DNA from: Desulfobulbaceae bacterium
GTDB taxonomy: Bacteria > Desulfobacterota > Desulfobulbia > Desulfobulbales > Desulfocapsaceae
Assembly (NCBI GenBank): GCA_031256095.1
Contig: JAIRRG010000220.1
Coordinates: 1 to 8,901, forward strand
Length of the DNA stretch: 8,901 nt
Reading direction: 5' to 3'
Each line of letters begins with the position of its first letter. Position 1 is the stretch's first letter. A model generated the notes under the pieces. That model had not been told where the DNA came from. It made no database searches and saw only the letters and a list, made by a program, of their open reading frames with translations. Position numbers and translations under genes: made by a program. Positions 1 to 6,135 of this stretch are shown in pieces.

Positions 1-228
1 AATTGAGACTGAATTCATTGCTGTATCAACGGCGCAATGGTACCGACCCGACATCGCGAGAGGCGGCGGTTCGCGCTGTGGCGATTCAATATTAGAGAAA
101 GTTTTAGTTCTTTTTTGGATGTGATATGATGACTTTGCGCTTTATCAGAGTATTGCTAAAAAGAACTTAAAACAGTCTCTTAATAGGGAATGGAATCAGG
201 TCATACCAAATTTTTCAACCGAAGATGA
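1..228. other. Left-edge spacer, no recognised gene
   Basis: Apart from the inverted repeat at 90-185, nothing here is identifiable. A plus-strand frame beginning at base 3 is open from the window edge to a TAG at 93-95 and ends in ...REAAVRAVAIQY. It could be the tail of a gene lying outside the window, but about 30 residues without a family motif do not support a call. The sequence becomes AT-rich after about position 90. Confidence 0.3.
90..185. repeat. Long imperfect inverted repeat (about 28-bp arms)
   Basis: The arms at 90-116 and 158-185 are complementary along almost their whole length, apart from two single-base indels and a few mismatches. The core is GTTTTAGTTCTTTTT against the complement of AAAAAGAACTTAAAAC. 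They enclose a loop of about 41 nt, which itself contains TGATA/TATCA complementarity. It lies 44 nt beyond the porin stop codon. It could fold as an mRNA-end structure of the porin transcript, but there is no GC-rich stem with a U-run, so it is not a textbook intrinsic terminator. It could equally be a small mobile-element remnant. No target duplication was seen. Confidence 0.55.
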
Positions 229-1698
229 TTAGAACTTGGTATTCACGCCGATCATGATACCATCCGGGTTATAGCCATTTTCAGGATTAACACTACCGGA
301 CAGGTCGCCACCCTCATTCAGAAGATAACTGGCATGCTTGCCGTTGAACTGTTTGCCCCAGTTGATGTACAGCGTTGATGCCTTGAAGAGCTTGTAGGTA
401 TAGCCGATACCAATCAACTGACCGTCCGCATCAGTAACACCAGTAGATTTGTCATTGAGTTTCGCGTAGCTGGCTATGATGGCATGATCGCGCAAGAAGG
501 GTACCTTGGCGCTGAGGCTCCAGCCATCGGCATCCGCCAAGGCTACGCCTGTGGTGCCTGTACCCTTGCCGCTACCGTTATACCAGCCCGAGACGTACGT
601 GCCGTAAAGCTTGACGACATCGAAATCGTAATTGACGGCGGCTTGCCAGCCCTGGTGTTGTCCCTGTCCGACAATTTGGGCAATGTAGTAAGGGTTAGTT
701 ACGGTCCATGCCGATACCGCCGCGCTTAACCCTTTGAGGGGCGATTCAACCGGGCCGCGATAGAACAGGGTGAGATCATAGCCCTCACCGGAGGAGTCTG
801 TTACGTCGTGGCTCCCCACGGTGTTGCTATTGGCAAGGGTAGGAGTGGTAGGGGCATTGGTGTTGTTTTCACTACCAGCGAAGTAGGTGGCCCAAACCGA
901 GAATCCTTTCAAGAATCCTTCGAAGTCAGGCGTCTTATAAACAATCGAGTTGTTCACGCGGGTGGGCATGCCGCCGATGAGCGGCAACAGGAGAGCGCTG
1001 GTGCCATAAAAGCCGGGACCAAAGGCGTTGCTCTCGATGGCGGCGGCAATATATGAGCCGGTGTATTGCCGGCCCAGCGTCAGCTTGCCAAAGGTGTCGC
1101 TGCCCATACCGGCATAGGCTTGACGCGAGAATATTTGACTGCCCTTGCCGTTAAGGGTGCTGGAGGACATTGCGTAGTTGTTGACGCCAGCGGCACCTGC
1201 CGAGTTATCGCTGCCAACGACGCCGGTTGAAATGTCGACGCCCATTTCGAGCTCGCCAATGGCGTGTAAACCGTTCGTAACTTCCTTGTCCGCTTTAAGG
1301 CCGAGGCTCGACGATGTCATACCGTTGGAACCAACGCTGAATTTGCGGCCATAACCGCTGTTGGTGTTGGCGACGTTGACATCCAGGGTGGCATACCAGC
1401 TAAGACCCTGCGGAAGGATACTCTTGGCCGCTTGGGTTGGGGTTTTGGCTGTGGCTTCAATTAAAGATGGAGTTGGAGCTTGCGCTGCGCGGGTTTCGAT
1501 TCTTTCGATTGCCGCCTTTTGATTAGCCTGAGCGGCAAGCAGCTTGTTGATCAGTGCCTGCTGTTCCGCCACTTGCCGTTTCAATGCCTGAAGTTCGGTT
1601 TCGGCGTGGGCGGGCATGGCGGATACCGCGCTCAAGGCGCCAAATCCAAGTAGCGCGGTAATTGCGATGCGTGTTGCTTTCATTCGATTTTCACTCAT
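229..1698 (-). CDS. Outer-membrane porin with N-terminal coiled coil
   Basis: Predicted trimeric general porin (Gram-negative porin superfamily) giving small hydrophilic solutes passive entry across the outer membrane. The chosen ATG at 1698 gives 489 residues and has AGGAG at 1706-1710, 7 nt upstream; a TTG further upstream extends the frame but lacks such a site. A basic n-region and hydrophobic stretch (residues about 6-29) end in AHA, suggesting signal peptidase cleavage after residue 32. Residues about 33-73 (ETELQALKRQVAEQQ onward) form an Ala/Gln/Leu-rich heptad-like coiled coil. The rest alternates like a beta-barrel (YATLDVNV, GKLTLGRQYTG, GIGYTYKLF), and the protein ends in Phe (GVNTKF), the usual outer-membrane assembly signal. 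It lies 149 nt downstream of the acyl-CoA ligase on the same strand, so co-transcription is possible but a hairpin separates them. Pore specificity cannot be read from sequence. Confidence 0.93.
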   Translation of the reverse strand: MSENRMKATRIAITALLGFGALSAVSAMPAHAETELQALKRQVAEQQALINKLLAAQANQKAAIERIETRAAQAPTPSLIEATAKTPTQAAKSILPQGLSWYATLDVNVANTNSGYGRKFSVGSNGMTSSSLGLKADKEVTNGLHAIGELEMGVDISTGVVGSDNSAGAAGVNNYAMSSSTLNGKGSQIFSRQAYAGMGSDTFGKLTLGRQYTGSYIAAAIESNAFGPGFYGTSALLLPLIGGMPTRVNNSIVYKTPDFEGFLKGFSVWATYFAGSENNTNAPTTPTLANSNTVGSHDVTDSSGEGYDLTLFYRGPVESPLKGLSAAVSAWTVTNPYYIAQIVGQGQHQGWQAAVNYDFDVVKLYGTYVSGWYNGSGKGTGTTGVALADADGWSLSAKVPFLRDHAIIASYAKLNDKSTGVTDADGQLIGIGYTYKLFKASTLYINWGKQFNGKHASYLLNEGGDLSGSVNPENGYNPDGIMIGVNTKF

Positions 1699-1787
1699 GG
1701 CCTCTCTCCTCGTTTGGTGATTGTTTCCCAATCTCTGATAGGCTAGCAGTTGTTGGTCTGCCCGCAGGCTGTCCGTGTGGTCGACGG

Positions 1788-1815
1788 TGTCTTGACGGCG
1801 ATGACCGTCAAGACA
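1788..1815. promoter_or_regulatory. Perfect 11-bp hairpin between ligase and porin
   Basis: TGTCTTGACGG (1788-1798) and CCGTCAAGACA (1805-1815) are perfectly complementary around the 6-nt loop CGATGA. On the minus strand the stem begins 33 nt after the ligase stop codon and lies about 90 nt before the porin start. No T-run follows it in either direction, so it is not a standard rho-independent terminator. It could be an mRNA processing or stability structure that sets different ligase and porin levels, or a protein-binding dyad. The adjacent GACATGTC (1812-1819) is the same 8-bp palindrome found in both copies of the tandem repeat at 5600-5719. Confidence 0.6.
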
Positions 1816-1847
1816 TGTCTAACTTACTTCGTGATCATCTATGTCAA

Positions 1848-3431
1848 TCAGCCATGGCTCGTGTTGTGGATTCGCGCCATCTCCATTTCTTTTAAGACCT
1901 TCCGCTTCAGTTTCCCGTCAGGCGTCCTGGGAAGTTCCTCAACGTATTCTATTTTCCTGGGGTATTCGTGCATGCTCAGCTTCGCTTTCACAAATTCCTG
2001 AATTTCTTTTGTGAGGGCATCAATGGGATCGCAATTAGGCACGATGAAGGCCTTTACAGTTTCGCCGCGCTCAGGATCTGGACTACCGATCACGGCACAA
2101 TCCTGGACCGCCGGATGCATATTCAGAACAGTTTCGACCTCGAACGGCCCTATTCTGAAACCAGATGATTTGATGACATCGTCGCTTCTGCCGTGGGATG
2201 TTATGTACCCTTCTGCATCCACAAAACCTGTGTCTCCGACCGACCGCCATTCATCCTTACGAAATACCGAGAGCTCACCGACTTCGCCGGGAGGCAGCAC
2301 TTCAGCCAGATCATTCAATGCCGCCACTTTGGTTCCCAATGTCGCTCTTCCCGCCGCACCAATTTTGGGTCGATAATCGTCGAAAGCATAATCAATGGCT
2401 ATAGGCCCAACCTCGGTGTTTCCATAAGTCGAGCTGGCAATGAACCCGAATGTTTTCAACAAGTACTCTTGACAGTTTTTCTCGATTGCAGCGCCGGTAT
2501 AGGTCATTCGCCTTAGTTTTAGTCCTTCTTCCGGATTGAATTTCCCGGTGTTCATCAGCATGACATAAACCCTTGGAATCGCGGACATGACGGTTATCTC
2601 GAATTCTTTCAGGCCTTGAATGAGAACCTCTGGATCGAATTTGCCAGAAAATGCGCCGATGCCGTTTCCAAATATCGACGGCCCCACGATTCCGTACCAG
2701 ATGCCATGTCCCCATGCGGTCGACGACGTGCATAAGTATCTGTCTCCATCTCGGAGGCCCAGCCAAAACTTGGTATAAACCGCGGCAACACCGATGGTGC
2801 TGTGATTATAGAGAACCTGTTTCGGGAGACCAGTTGTCCCGCTTGAATACTGGACAACGGCCAGGGTGTCAGCTGAAGTGTTTGTCGTGTAAGTCGTTGG
2901 TTCTGTGGCCAGAATATTGCCGAGTTCGTCACTTCTTATCACCCGCCAGGAGCCATTTTCTGGCAAGTTGTCAGCACTTTTTTTATCAATCAATATAAGT
3001 TTAGAGCCCGAATCATCTAACCTATATCTAAAGCCTTCTGGTCCCAGGAGAGGGTAGCATGGCACAGCTACCGCGCCCCTTTTGAGAATCCCAAAGAAGG
3101 CGACATAGAGTTCAATGGAGGGATGCAAAGCGATAGCAACCCGATCCCCAGCGCCAATGCCAAGACGTTCGAGCAGGTTGGCGAACCGGGAGCTTAGATC
3201 AGAGAGTTCCCCGTAAGTGAAAGTCTCTTTAGACCCGTCGGAAAATTTCAAACGAATGGCTACGTTTTTTCTGGGATGCCGATCAACGCACTCGTAAGCT
3301 ATGTTTAATCTTTCCGGAGGATTGTCGAAAACATCCCATCTCTCGGCCCATCGAAAATTGGCTTTGGCATCCTCATAAGTCGTGTAGCCCAGCGGCACTT
3401 TTTTCTCTGCCTGCAGCATATCGTTTTTCAC
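1848..3431 (-). CDS. AMP-forming acyl-CoA synthetase (carboxylate-CoA ligase)
   Basis: Activates a carboxylic acid to its CoA thioester through an acyl-adenylate (ANL superfamily), presumably the entry step of the pathway. The 527 residues are full length. Visible motifs are the phosphate-binding loop YSSGTTGLPK (195-204), YGNTE (336-340), GDTG (399-402), the hinge region GRSDDVIK (414-421), and the C-terminal PRTPDGK, whose Lys507 is the expected adenylation lysine. The overall pattern resembles medium-chain, acetyl- or aryl-CoA ligases, but the acid pocket does not let me name the substrate. Translation starts at GTG 3431, with GGAGG at 3439-3443 7 nt upstream; an in-frame ATG four codons later is too far from that site. 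A sigma-54 promoter lies about 130 nt upstream of the start (3571-3587). The porin follows on the same strand. Confidence 0.94.
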   Translation of the reverse strand: MKNDMLQAEKKVPLGYTTYEDAKANFRWAERWDVFDNPPERLNIAYECVDRHPRKNVAIRLKFSDGSKETFTYGELSDLSSRFANLLERLGIGAGDRVAIALHPSIELYVAFFGILKRGAVAVPCYPLLGPEGFRYRLDDSGSKLILIDKKSADNLPENGSWRVIRSDELGNILATEPTTYTTNTSADTLAVVQYSSGTTGLPKQVLYNHSTIGVAAVYTKFWLGLRDGDRYLCTSSTAWGHGIWYGIVGPSIFGNGIGAFSGKFDPEVLIQGLKEFEITVMSAIPRVYVMLMNTGKFNPEEGLKLRRMTYTGAAIEKNCQEYLLKTFGFIASSTYGNTEVGPIAIDYAFDDYRPKIGAAGRATLGTKVAALNDLAEVLPPGEVGELSVFRKDEWRSVGDTGFVDAEGYITSHGRSDDVIKSSGFRIGPFEVETVLNMHPAVQDCAVIGSPDPERGETVKAFIVPNCDPIDALTKEIQEFVKAKLSMHEYPRKIEYVEELPRTPDGKLKRKVLKEMEMARIHNTSHG

Positions 3432-3476
3432 GCATTATCCTCCGGATGGTGTCTGTGTTAATATTGAGTATGCATC

Positions 3477-3626
3477 AATAGCGTGCCGTGAACCGAGCCG
3501 CTTTCTGCGCAGCGGTTCCTGCCGCCTAACCTGTCAGAATGCCGATCAGTGACACGCTCAAAAGGGTCATAGCAAATAGCGTGCCATGATCCGGGCTGCC
3601 TTCTGGTCAGCGCCTTCCACTGTCTA
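3477..3626. repeat. Diverged 52-bp direct duplication covering the ligase promoter
   Basis: Positions 3477-3528 and 3575-3626 align without gaps over 52 nt with about 38 matches, offset by 98 nt. The best block is AATAGCGTGCC, identical in both. The distal copy (relative to the ligase gene) carries an intact -24/-12 element. In the proximal copy the -24 GG is kept but the -12 GC has become AT, so only the distal copy looks functional. The proximal copy also contains the 8-bp palindrome CTGCGCAG at 3505-3512. Confidence 0.6.
3571..3587 (-). promoter_or_regulatory. Sigma-54 (-24/-12) promoter for the acyl-CoA ligase
   Basis: The minus strand reads ATGGCACGCTATTTGCT. This matches the sigma-54 consensus YTGGCACGRNNNTTGCW at all core positions: TGGCACG, then four bases, then TTGCT. 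GG and GC are separated by exactly 10 nt. The predicted transcription start is near 3560, giving a leader of about 130 nt to the GTG at 3431. On the minus strand, AGACAGTG (3618-3625) lies 30 nt upstream of the element and matches part of the tandem repeat beside the activator gene. Direct activation by the neighbouring sigma-54 activator is inferred. Confidence 0.82.
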
Positions 3627-3718
3627 CCCCTAAGAACACACGGTGGAGTTTCAGAGAATGTAAAAACGGCTGTTTATAGCAGAGGCTACGGTTGTCAAAA
3701 ACCGTATTAAGAAGATGT

Positions 3719-3865
3719 CTAAATTCTTTTCAGGAAGATTTCGATGAAACAAAAGGTCATCATATGCGTACTCGAGCCAGAACTTCTTTTACAGTTACGC
3801 CAGAGCCTCCCGCGCTTGTCCAGCCAGGCGAAGCTTCTCTCCATCACCCAGCGTTTGGGAAGAAC
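3719..3865 (-). pseudogene. IS5-family transposase, C-terminal remnant
   Basis: The minus strand is open for 48 residues ending at TAG 3719-3721. It begins VLPKRWVMERSFAWLDK and continues GRLWRNCKR, ending FLKRI. The RWV-ERSFAWL-RRLWKNCER pattern is the hallmark C-terminal block of IS5-family DDE transposases; its Glu (in ERSFAW) is the expected third catalytic acid. Everything upstream of VLPKRW is missing and replaced by the inverted-repeat-flanked segment beginning at 3866, so this is a dead tail. The GGR substitution region and the loss of the usual hydrophobic end suggest further decay. It records past transposition between the ligase promoter and the activator gene. Confidence 0.75.
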
Positions 3866-3981
3866 AGGCTGTCGAAAAAGTACCTTGACCCCATGTCGCT
3901 AGACAACATAGAGATCATTTTTACTGCCATGATGTATATATTGTGGCGTCGCTGTGATATTTTTTAGTTTTTCAACAGCTT
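3866..3981. mobile_element. MITE-like segment with imperfect terminal inverted repeats
   Basis: AGGCTGTCGAAAAAGTA (3866-3882) and the complement of TAGTTTTTCAACAGCTT (3965-3981) match at 14 of 17 positions, framing about 116 bp of AT-rich DNA with no credible gene. Such GCTGTTGAAAAA-type ends are typical of insertion-sequence termini, and the left end abuts the broken IS5 transposase exactly. No clear target-site duplication is visible (GAAC on the left, ATTA on the right). It may be a non-autonomous element, or the two ends of an insertion sequence left after internal deletion. Confidence 0.45.
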
Positions 3982-4096
3982 ATTAGGTCTGAAAACTCTG
4001 AATTGCGGCCAACATACCTTCATCGATCCTATAAGATGGAGATGGAAGTATGTAATCATATCTCGAACTGCCGCTTTCTGAAAATACAGGAGGATT

Positions 4097-4150
4097 ATGG
4101 ACCGGTTTGAGAGTCCGGCTTGGTGCAGAACTAAGATAAAACCTACTTAA
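4097..4150 (+). CDS. Possible 17-residue ORF with strong Shine-Dalgarno
   Basis: ATG 4097 is preceded by AGGAGG (4088-4093), only 3 nt away, and reads MDRFESPAWCRTKIKPT before TAA. It overlaps the last codons of the activator gene on the opposite strand. The ribosome-site match is striking, but the spacing is short and the peptide has no recognisable family, so chance, or the start of a gene cut off by rearrangement, is as likely as a real small protein. Confidence 0.18.
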   Translation: MDRFESPAWCRTKIKPT

Positions 4151-5567
4151 TTCCATACTTGGCGATTTTTTGATAGAATGCGCTTCTGCTTATCCCCAGA
4201 ATCTTGATTGCTTTTGAACGATTATTTCCAGTATTATCAAGTACTTCTAAAATTCGCTCCTGTTCGATGCGGGAAATTTCCGCATTGAGGCTTGATCCAT
4301 TTTCGCGCGTAAGATGACTGCCCGGTTTATTCTTGTGAGACAACAGTATCATATACTCCGGCAGATCTTCCGCTTCGATATAATCAAGCTCGCAGGTGAC
4401 CACGGCGGATTCGATTATATTCTGAAGCTCTCGAACATTTCCTGCCCAATTGTAGTTTATCAATACTTCCAACGTGGCCGAAGACAACTTGATATTCTTC
4501 TTTTCTCGTTCAGTGAACTTTTTTAGGAAATACGTGCTTAGCAAAGGTATGTCATCTTTTCTGTCTCGAAGCGGGATCATATTGATGCTGTATACGTTCA
4601 ATCGGTAAAAAAGATCGGCACGGAACTTGTTCTCTTCGATCCTCGTCTCCAGATCCTGATTGGTAGCGGCAATAATCCTCACATCCGTGCGAATGGTCTT
4701 GGTTCCGCCCACTCGCACAATTTGTTTCTCCTGCAAGGCATGAAGCAGCTTTGCTTGAAGAATGACGCTCATATCCCCAATCTCGTCCAAAAATAGGGTG
4801 CCTCCGTGCGCCAACTCAAACTTACCGGGTTTGCCACCCTTTCTGGCGCCGGTGAAAGCCCCGTCCTCAAAGCCAAAGAGTTCACTCTCCAAAAGACTCT
4901 CTGGTATCGCTGCACAGTTGATCTCGATAAACGGGCCACGATTCCGTCTACTCGAATTGTGGATGGCCCTGGCCACGAGATCTTTGCCTGTCCCGGTTTC
5001 GCCGGAAATGAGTACGGTGATATCAGATTGAGACGCTTTCATCGCCTTCAGGATCATATCCCGAAAGCTCTTATTCGAGCCGATAATATTTTTGAAGCCT
5101 TCAGGGAGCTTTTTCTCAAGATCGAGTTGTTTTCGGAGATAATTGGTGAAGTACTTCATTCTTTCCAACTCTTCGTTTAACCTCTTGATCTCATTAACAT
5201 TTCTAAAAACAGAAACTGCTCCAACGAGAATGCCATCCTGGTAAAGCGGAACAGAGTTCACCACAGTGTCGATGTCGATTCTAGCTATCCTGTGAGGCCT
5301 TTCAATATAAGCTTGACCGGTCTTGAGCACTTCGAGGGCGACAGCGCCGGGAGCTATCTTCTCCATTTGCATGCCGATAATTTTTTCGGGTTGTACACCT
5401 ATCTCGCGTGCGTAAGAGCGATTGGCGTAGACGATTGTGCCCTCCGCGTTAATCACGACGACTGCATCATGCATCGATTCAAGAACGTTGACCAAGAATG
5501 AATCGTTGCAATGATTCCGCCATCCAAGCACCTTCCTGAGGTTATCCTCGTTCTGTGACACCGACAC
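4143..5567 (-). CDS. PAS-domain sigma-54-dependent transcriptional activator
   Basis: Enhancer-binding protein that uses ATP to remodel RNA polymerase-sigma-54 at -24/-12 promoters; 474 residues, full length. A PAS domain (about 24-125, SMHDAVVVINAEGTIVYAN) is followed by a coiled-coil linker (126-154). The AAA+ domain (about 160-390) has Walker A GETGTGKD (189-196), the sigma-54 contact loop GAFTGA (236-241), Walker B GGTLFLDE (255-262), FRADLFYRLNV (315-325) and WAGNVREL (374-381). A Fis-type helix-turn-helix closes the protein (about 433-474). With no receiver domain, it probably senses a small ligand through PAS, perhaps the pathway acid or its CoA ester. The start is GTG 5567, with AGGAG (5578-5582) 10 nt upstream. 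The gene is divergent from the dehydrogenase, with a tandem repeat right upstream. It is visibly more AT-rich than the dehydrogenase, consistent with separate origin. Its targets are inferred to be the promoters at 3571, 5867 and perhaps 7431. Confidence 0.96.
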   Translation of the reverse strand: MSVSQNEDNLRKVLGWRNHCNDSFLVNVLESMHDAVVVINAEGTIVYANRSYAREIGVQPEKIIGMQMEKIAPGAVALEVLKTGQAYIERPHRIARIDIDTVVNSVPLYQDGILVGAVSVFRNVNEIKRLNEELERMKYFTNYLRKQLDLEKKLPEGFKNIIGSNKSFRDMILKAMKASQSDITVLISGETGTGKDLVARAIHNSSRRNRGPFIEINCAAIPESLLESELFGFEDGAFTGARKGGKPGKFELAHGGTLFLDEIGDMSVILQAKLLHALQEKQIVRVGGTKTIRTDVRIIAATNQDLETRIEENKFRADLFYRLNVYSINMIPLRDRKDDIPLLSTYFLKKFTEREKKNIKLSSATLEVLINYNWAGNVRELQNIIESAVVTCELDYIEAEDLPEYMILLSHKNKPGSHLTRENGSSLNAEISRIEQERILEVLDNTGNNRSKAIKILGISRSAFYQKIAKYGIK

Positions 5568-5599
5568 GGTCGTCTCTCTCCTTTGTACAAAACTGTTCG

Positions 5600-5719
5600 C
5601 ATTCGAGACAGTGTATGTCTTCCGAACAACACCGGTTTCGACATGTCAAGCCAAGCTTTTCATTCGAGATAGTGTATGTCTTCCGAACAACACCGGCCTC
5701 GACATGTCAAGCCAAGCTT
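5600..5719. repeat. Tandem 59-bp repeat, probable activator-binding enhancer
   Basis: Copies at 5600-5658 and 5661-5719 are 56/59 identical with a 61-bp period, close to six helical turns, so both present the same DNA face. Each copy holds a gapped dyad with TTCGAGACA or TTCGAGATA and TGTCTTCCGAA, then the perfect 8-bp palindrome GACATGTC (5640-5647 and 5701-5708). The repeat starts 33 nt upstream of the activator start codon. Its copies centre roughly 200-270 nt upstream of the predicted start of the divergent sigma-54 promoter. That is where a sigma-54 activator would bind to activate the plus-strand unit and perhaps control its own gene. Binding is inferred. Confidence 0.75.
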
Positions 5720-5866
5720 CAGCTTATCCCAGGCATCATCGGCAGTTGCCAATCAGAGAAACTTTCACCAGTTCCAGGTTTACCAGAACTACTTTGCTTT
5801 TTTCGGAAACTGCCCCGCCTTACGCTCAAATTGCAAAAAGCTCGCCTAAAAGCATACTTCCTGATT

Positions 5867-5883
5867 TTGGCATGAATCTTGCT
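5867..5883 (+). promoter_or_regulatory. Sigma-54 (-24/-12) promoter reading toward the dehydrogenase
   Basis: TTGGCATGAATCTTGCT differs from the consensus YTGGCACGRNNNTTGCW at a single defined position (T for C in CACG). GG (5869-5870) and GC (5881-5882) are exactly 10 nt apart. The predicted transcription start is near 5894, giving a leader of about 77 nt to the hydroxyacyl-CoA dehydrogenase remnant and about 230 nt to the acyl-CoA dehydrogenase ATG. The activator gene is divergent, and the tandem repeat lies upstream at enhancer distance. Confidence 0.83.
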
Positions 5884-5970
5884 GATTTGCTGTGCATATG
5901 GCGGCAGGCGAGGAATCACCGAAAAGCCTTACCTGCTTCCTCCCGATGTTACGCGAACTTACAGAGGACG

Positions 5971-6135
5971 ATGTATCCCGAAAACATTTTTATTCTTGGA
6001 AACGGTTTTATGGGCAACGGCATTGCCCAGGCGTGCGCGTATTATCCTTGGCTTGGACAAGTCTTTGCCACCGATGCGTCGCATGATTCTATCTTAACTG
6101 ATGCGACACCACGGAGACCTTATTATGGCAATTGA
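5971..6135 (+). pseudogene. 3-hydroxyacyl-CoA dehydrogenase, truncated N-terminus
   Basis: ATG 5971 opens a 54-residue frame whose first 40 or so residues look like the NAD-binding start of a 3-hydroxyacyl-/3-hydroxybutyryl-CoA dehydrogenase. It has a short beta strand (IFIL), the dinucleotide motif GNGFMGNGIAQ, and an acidic residue after the second strand (VFATDAS). The full enzyme would be about 280 residues or more; here homology stops near 6095 and the frame runs out at TGA 6133, 11 nt into the acyl-CoA dehydrogenase gene. GAGGA (5964-5968) precedes it, but very closely. It probably was the first gene of the sigma-54-driven operon and was cut by a deletion that fused the promoter region to the GC-rich dehydrogenase. 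No catalytic His/Glu pair remains, so it should be inactive. Confidence 0.7.

Larger units (their letters stand above)
3432..4142. other. 711-nt spacer: promoter, duplication, IS remnants
   Basis: This long non-coding stretch lies between the acyl-CoA ligase and the tail of the sigma-54 activator gene, both on the minus strand. From left to right it holds a decayed promoter copy (3477-3528), the sigma-54 promoter of the ligase and its flank (3571-3626), a 7-bp dyad TACGGTT/AACCGTA (3687-3706), an IS5-type transposase tail (3719-3865), a MITE-like segment (3866-3981), and a tiny plus-strand ORF with a strong Shine-Dalgarno (4097-4150). I see no clear intrinsic terminator after the activator gene. 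Confidence 0.8.
5568..6124. other. Divergent regulatory spacer, 557 nt
   Basis: This stretch lies between the start codons of the activator (minus) and the acyl-CoA dehydrogenase (plus). It contains the 59-bp tandem repeat (5600-5719), an AT-rich stretch with nothing else recognised (5720-5866), the sigma-54 promoter (5867-5883), an untranslated leader, and the 3-hydroxyacyl-CoA dehydrogenase remnant (from 5971). The order of repeat, about 150 nt gap and -24/-12 promoter is the classic layout of an enhancer-controlled promoter. I found no convincing IHF site in the gap. Confidence 0.8.

Noticed and set aside
203..242. ATACCAA/TTGGTAT inverted repeat spanning the porin stop codon
   Set aside because: Only 7 bp with a 26-nt loop, partly inside coding sequence; easily expected by chance.
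3692..3967. Plus-strand open frame of 91 residues
   Set aside because: It runs antisense to the IS5 transposase tail and through the inverted-repeat segment, with no ribosome site at its non-ATG start and no family motif; the minus-strand reading explains this DNA better.
5621..5649. TTGACA on the minus strand within the tandem repeat as a sigma-70 -35 box for the activator gene
   Set aside because: No acceptable -10 hexamer lies 16-18 nt downstream (TTCGGA at that place).
5751..5766. Possible IHF site (AATCAG...TT) between the repeats and the promoter
   Set aside because: The spacing of the two conserved halves is off by two bases relative to the IHF consensus.
6053..6069. Second sigma-54-like element TTGGACAAGTCTTTGCC
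   Set aside because: GG/GC spacing and TTGC fit, but none of the CACG positions match and it lies inside the hydroxyacyl-CoA dehydrogenase remnant; the element at 5867 is far better.
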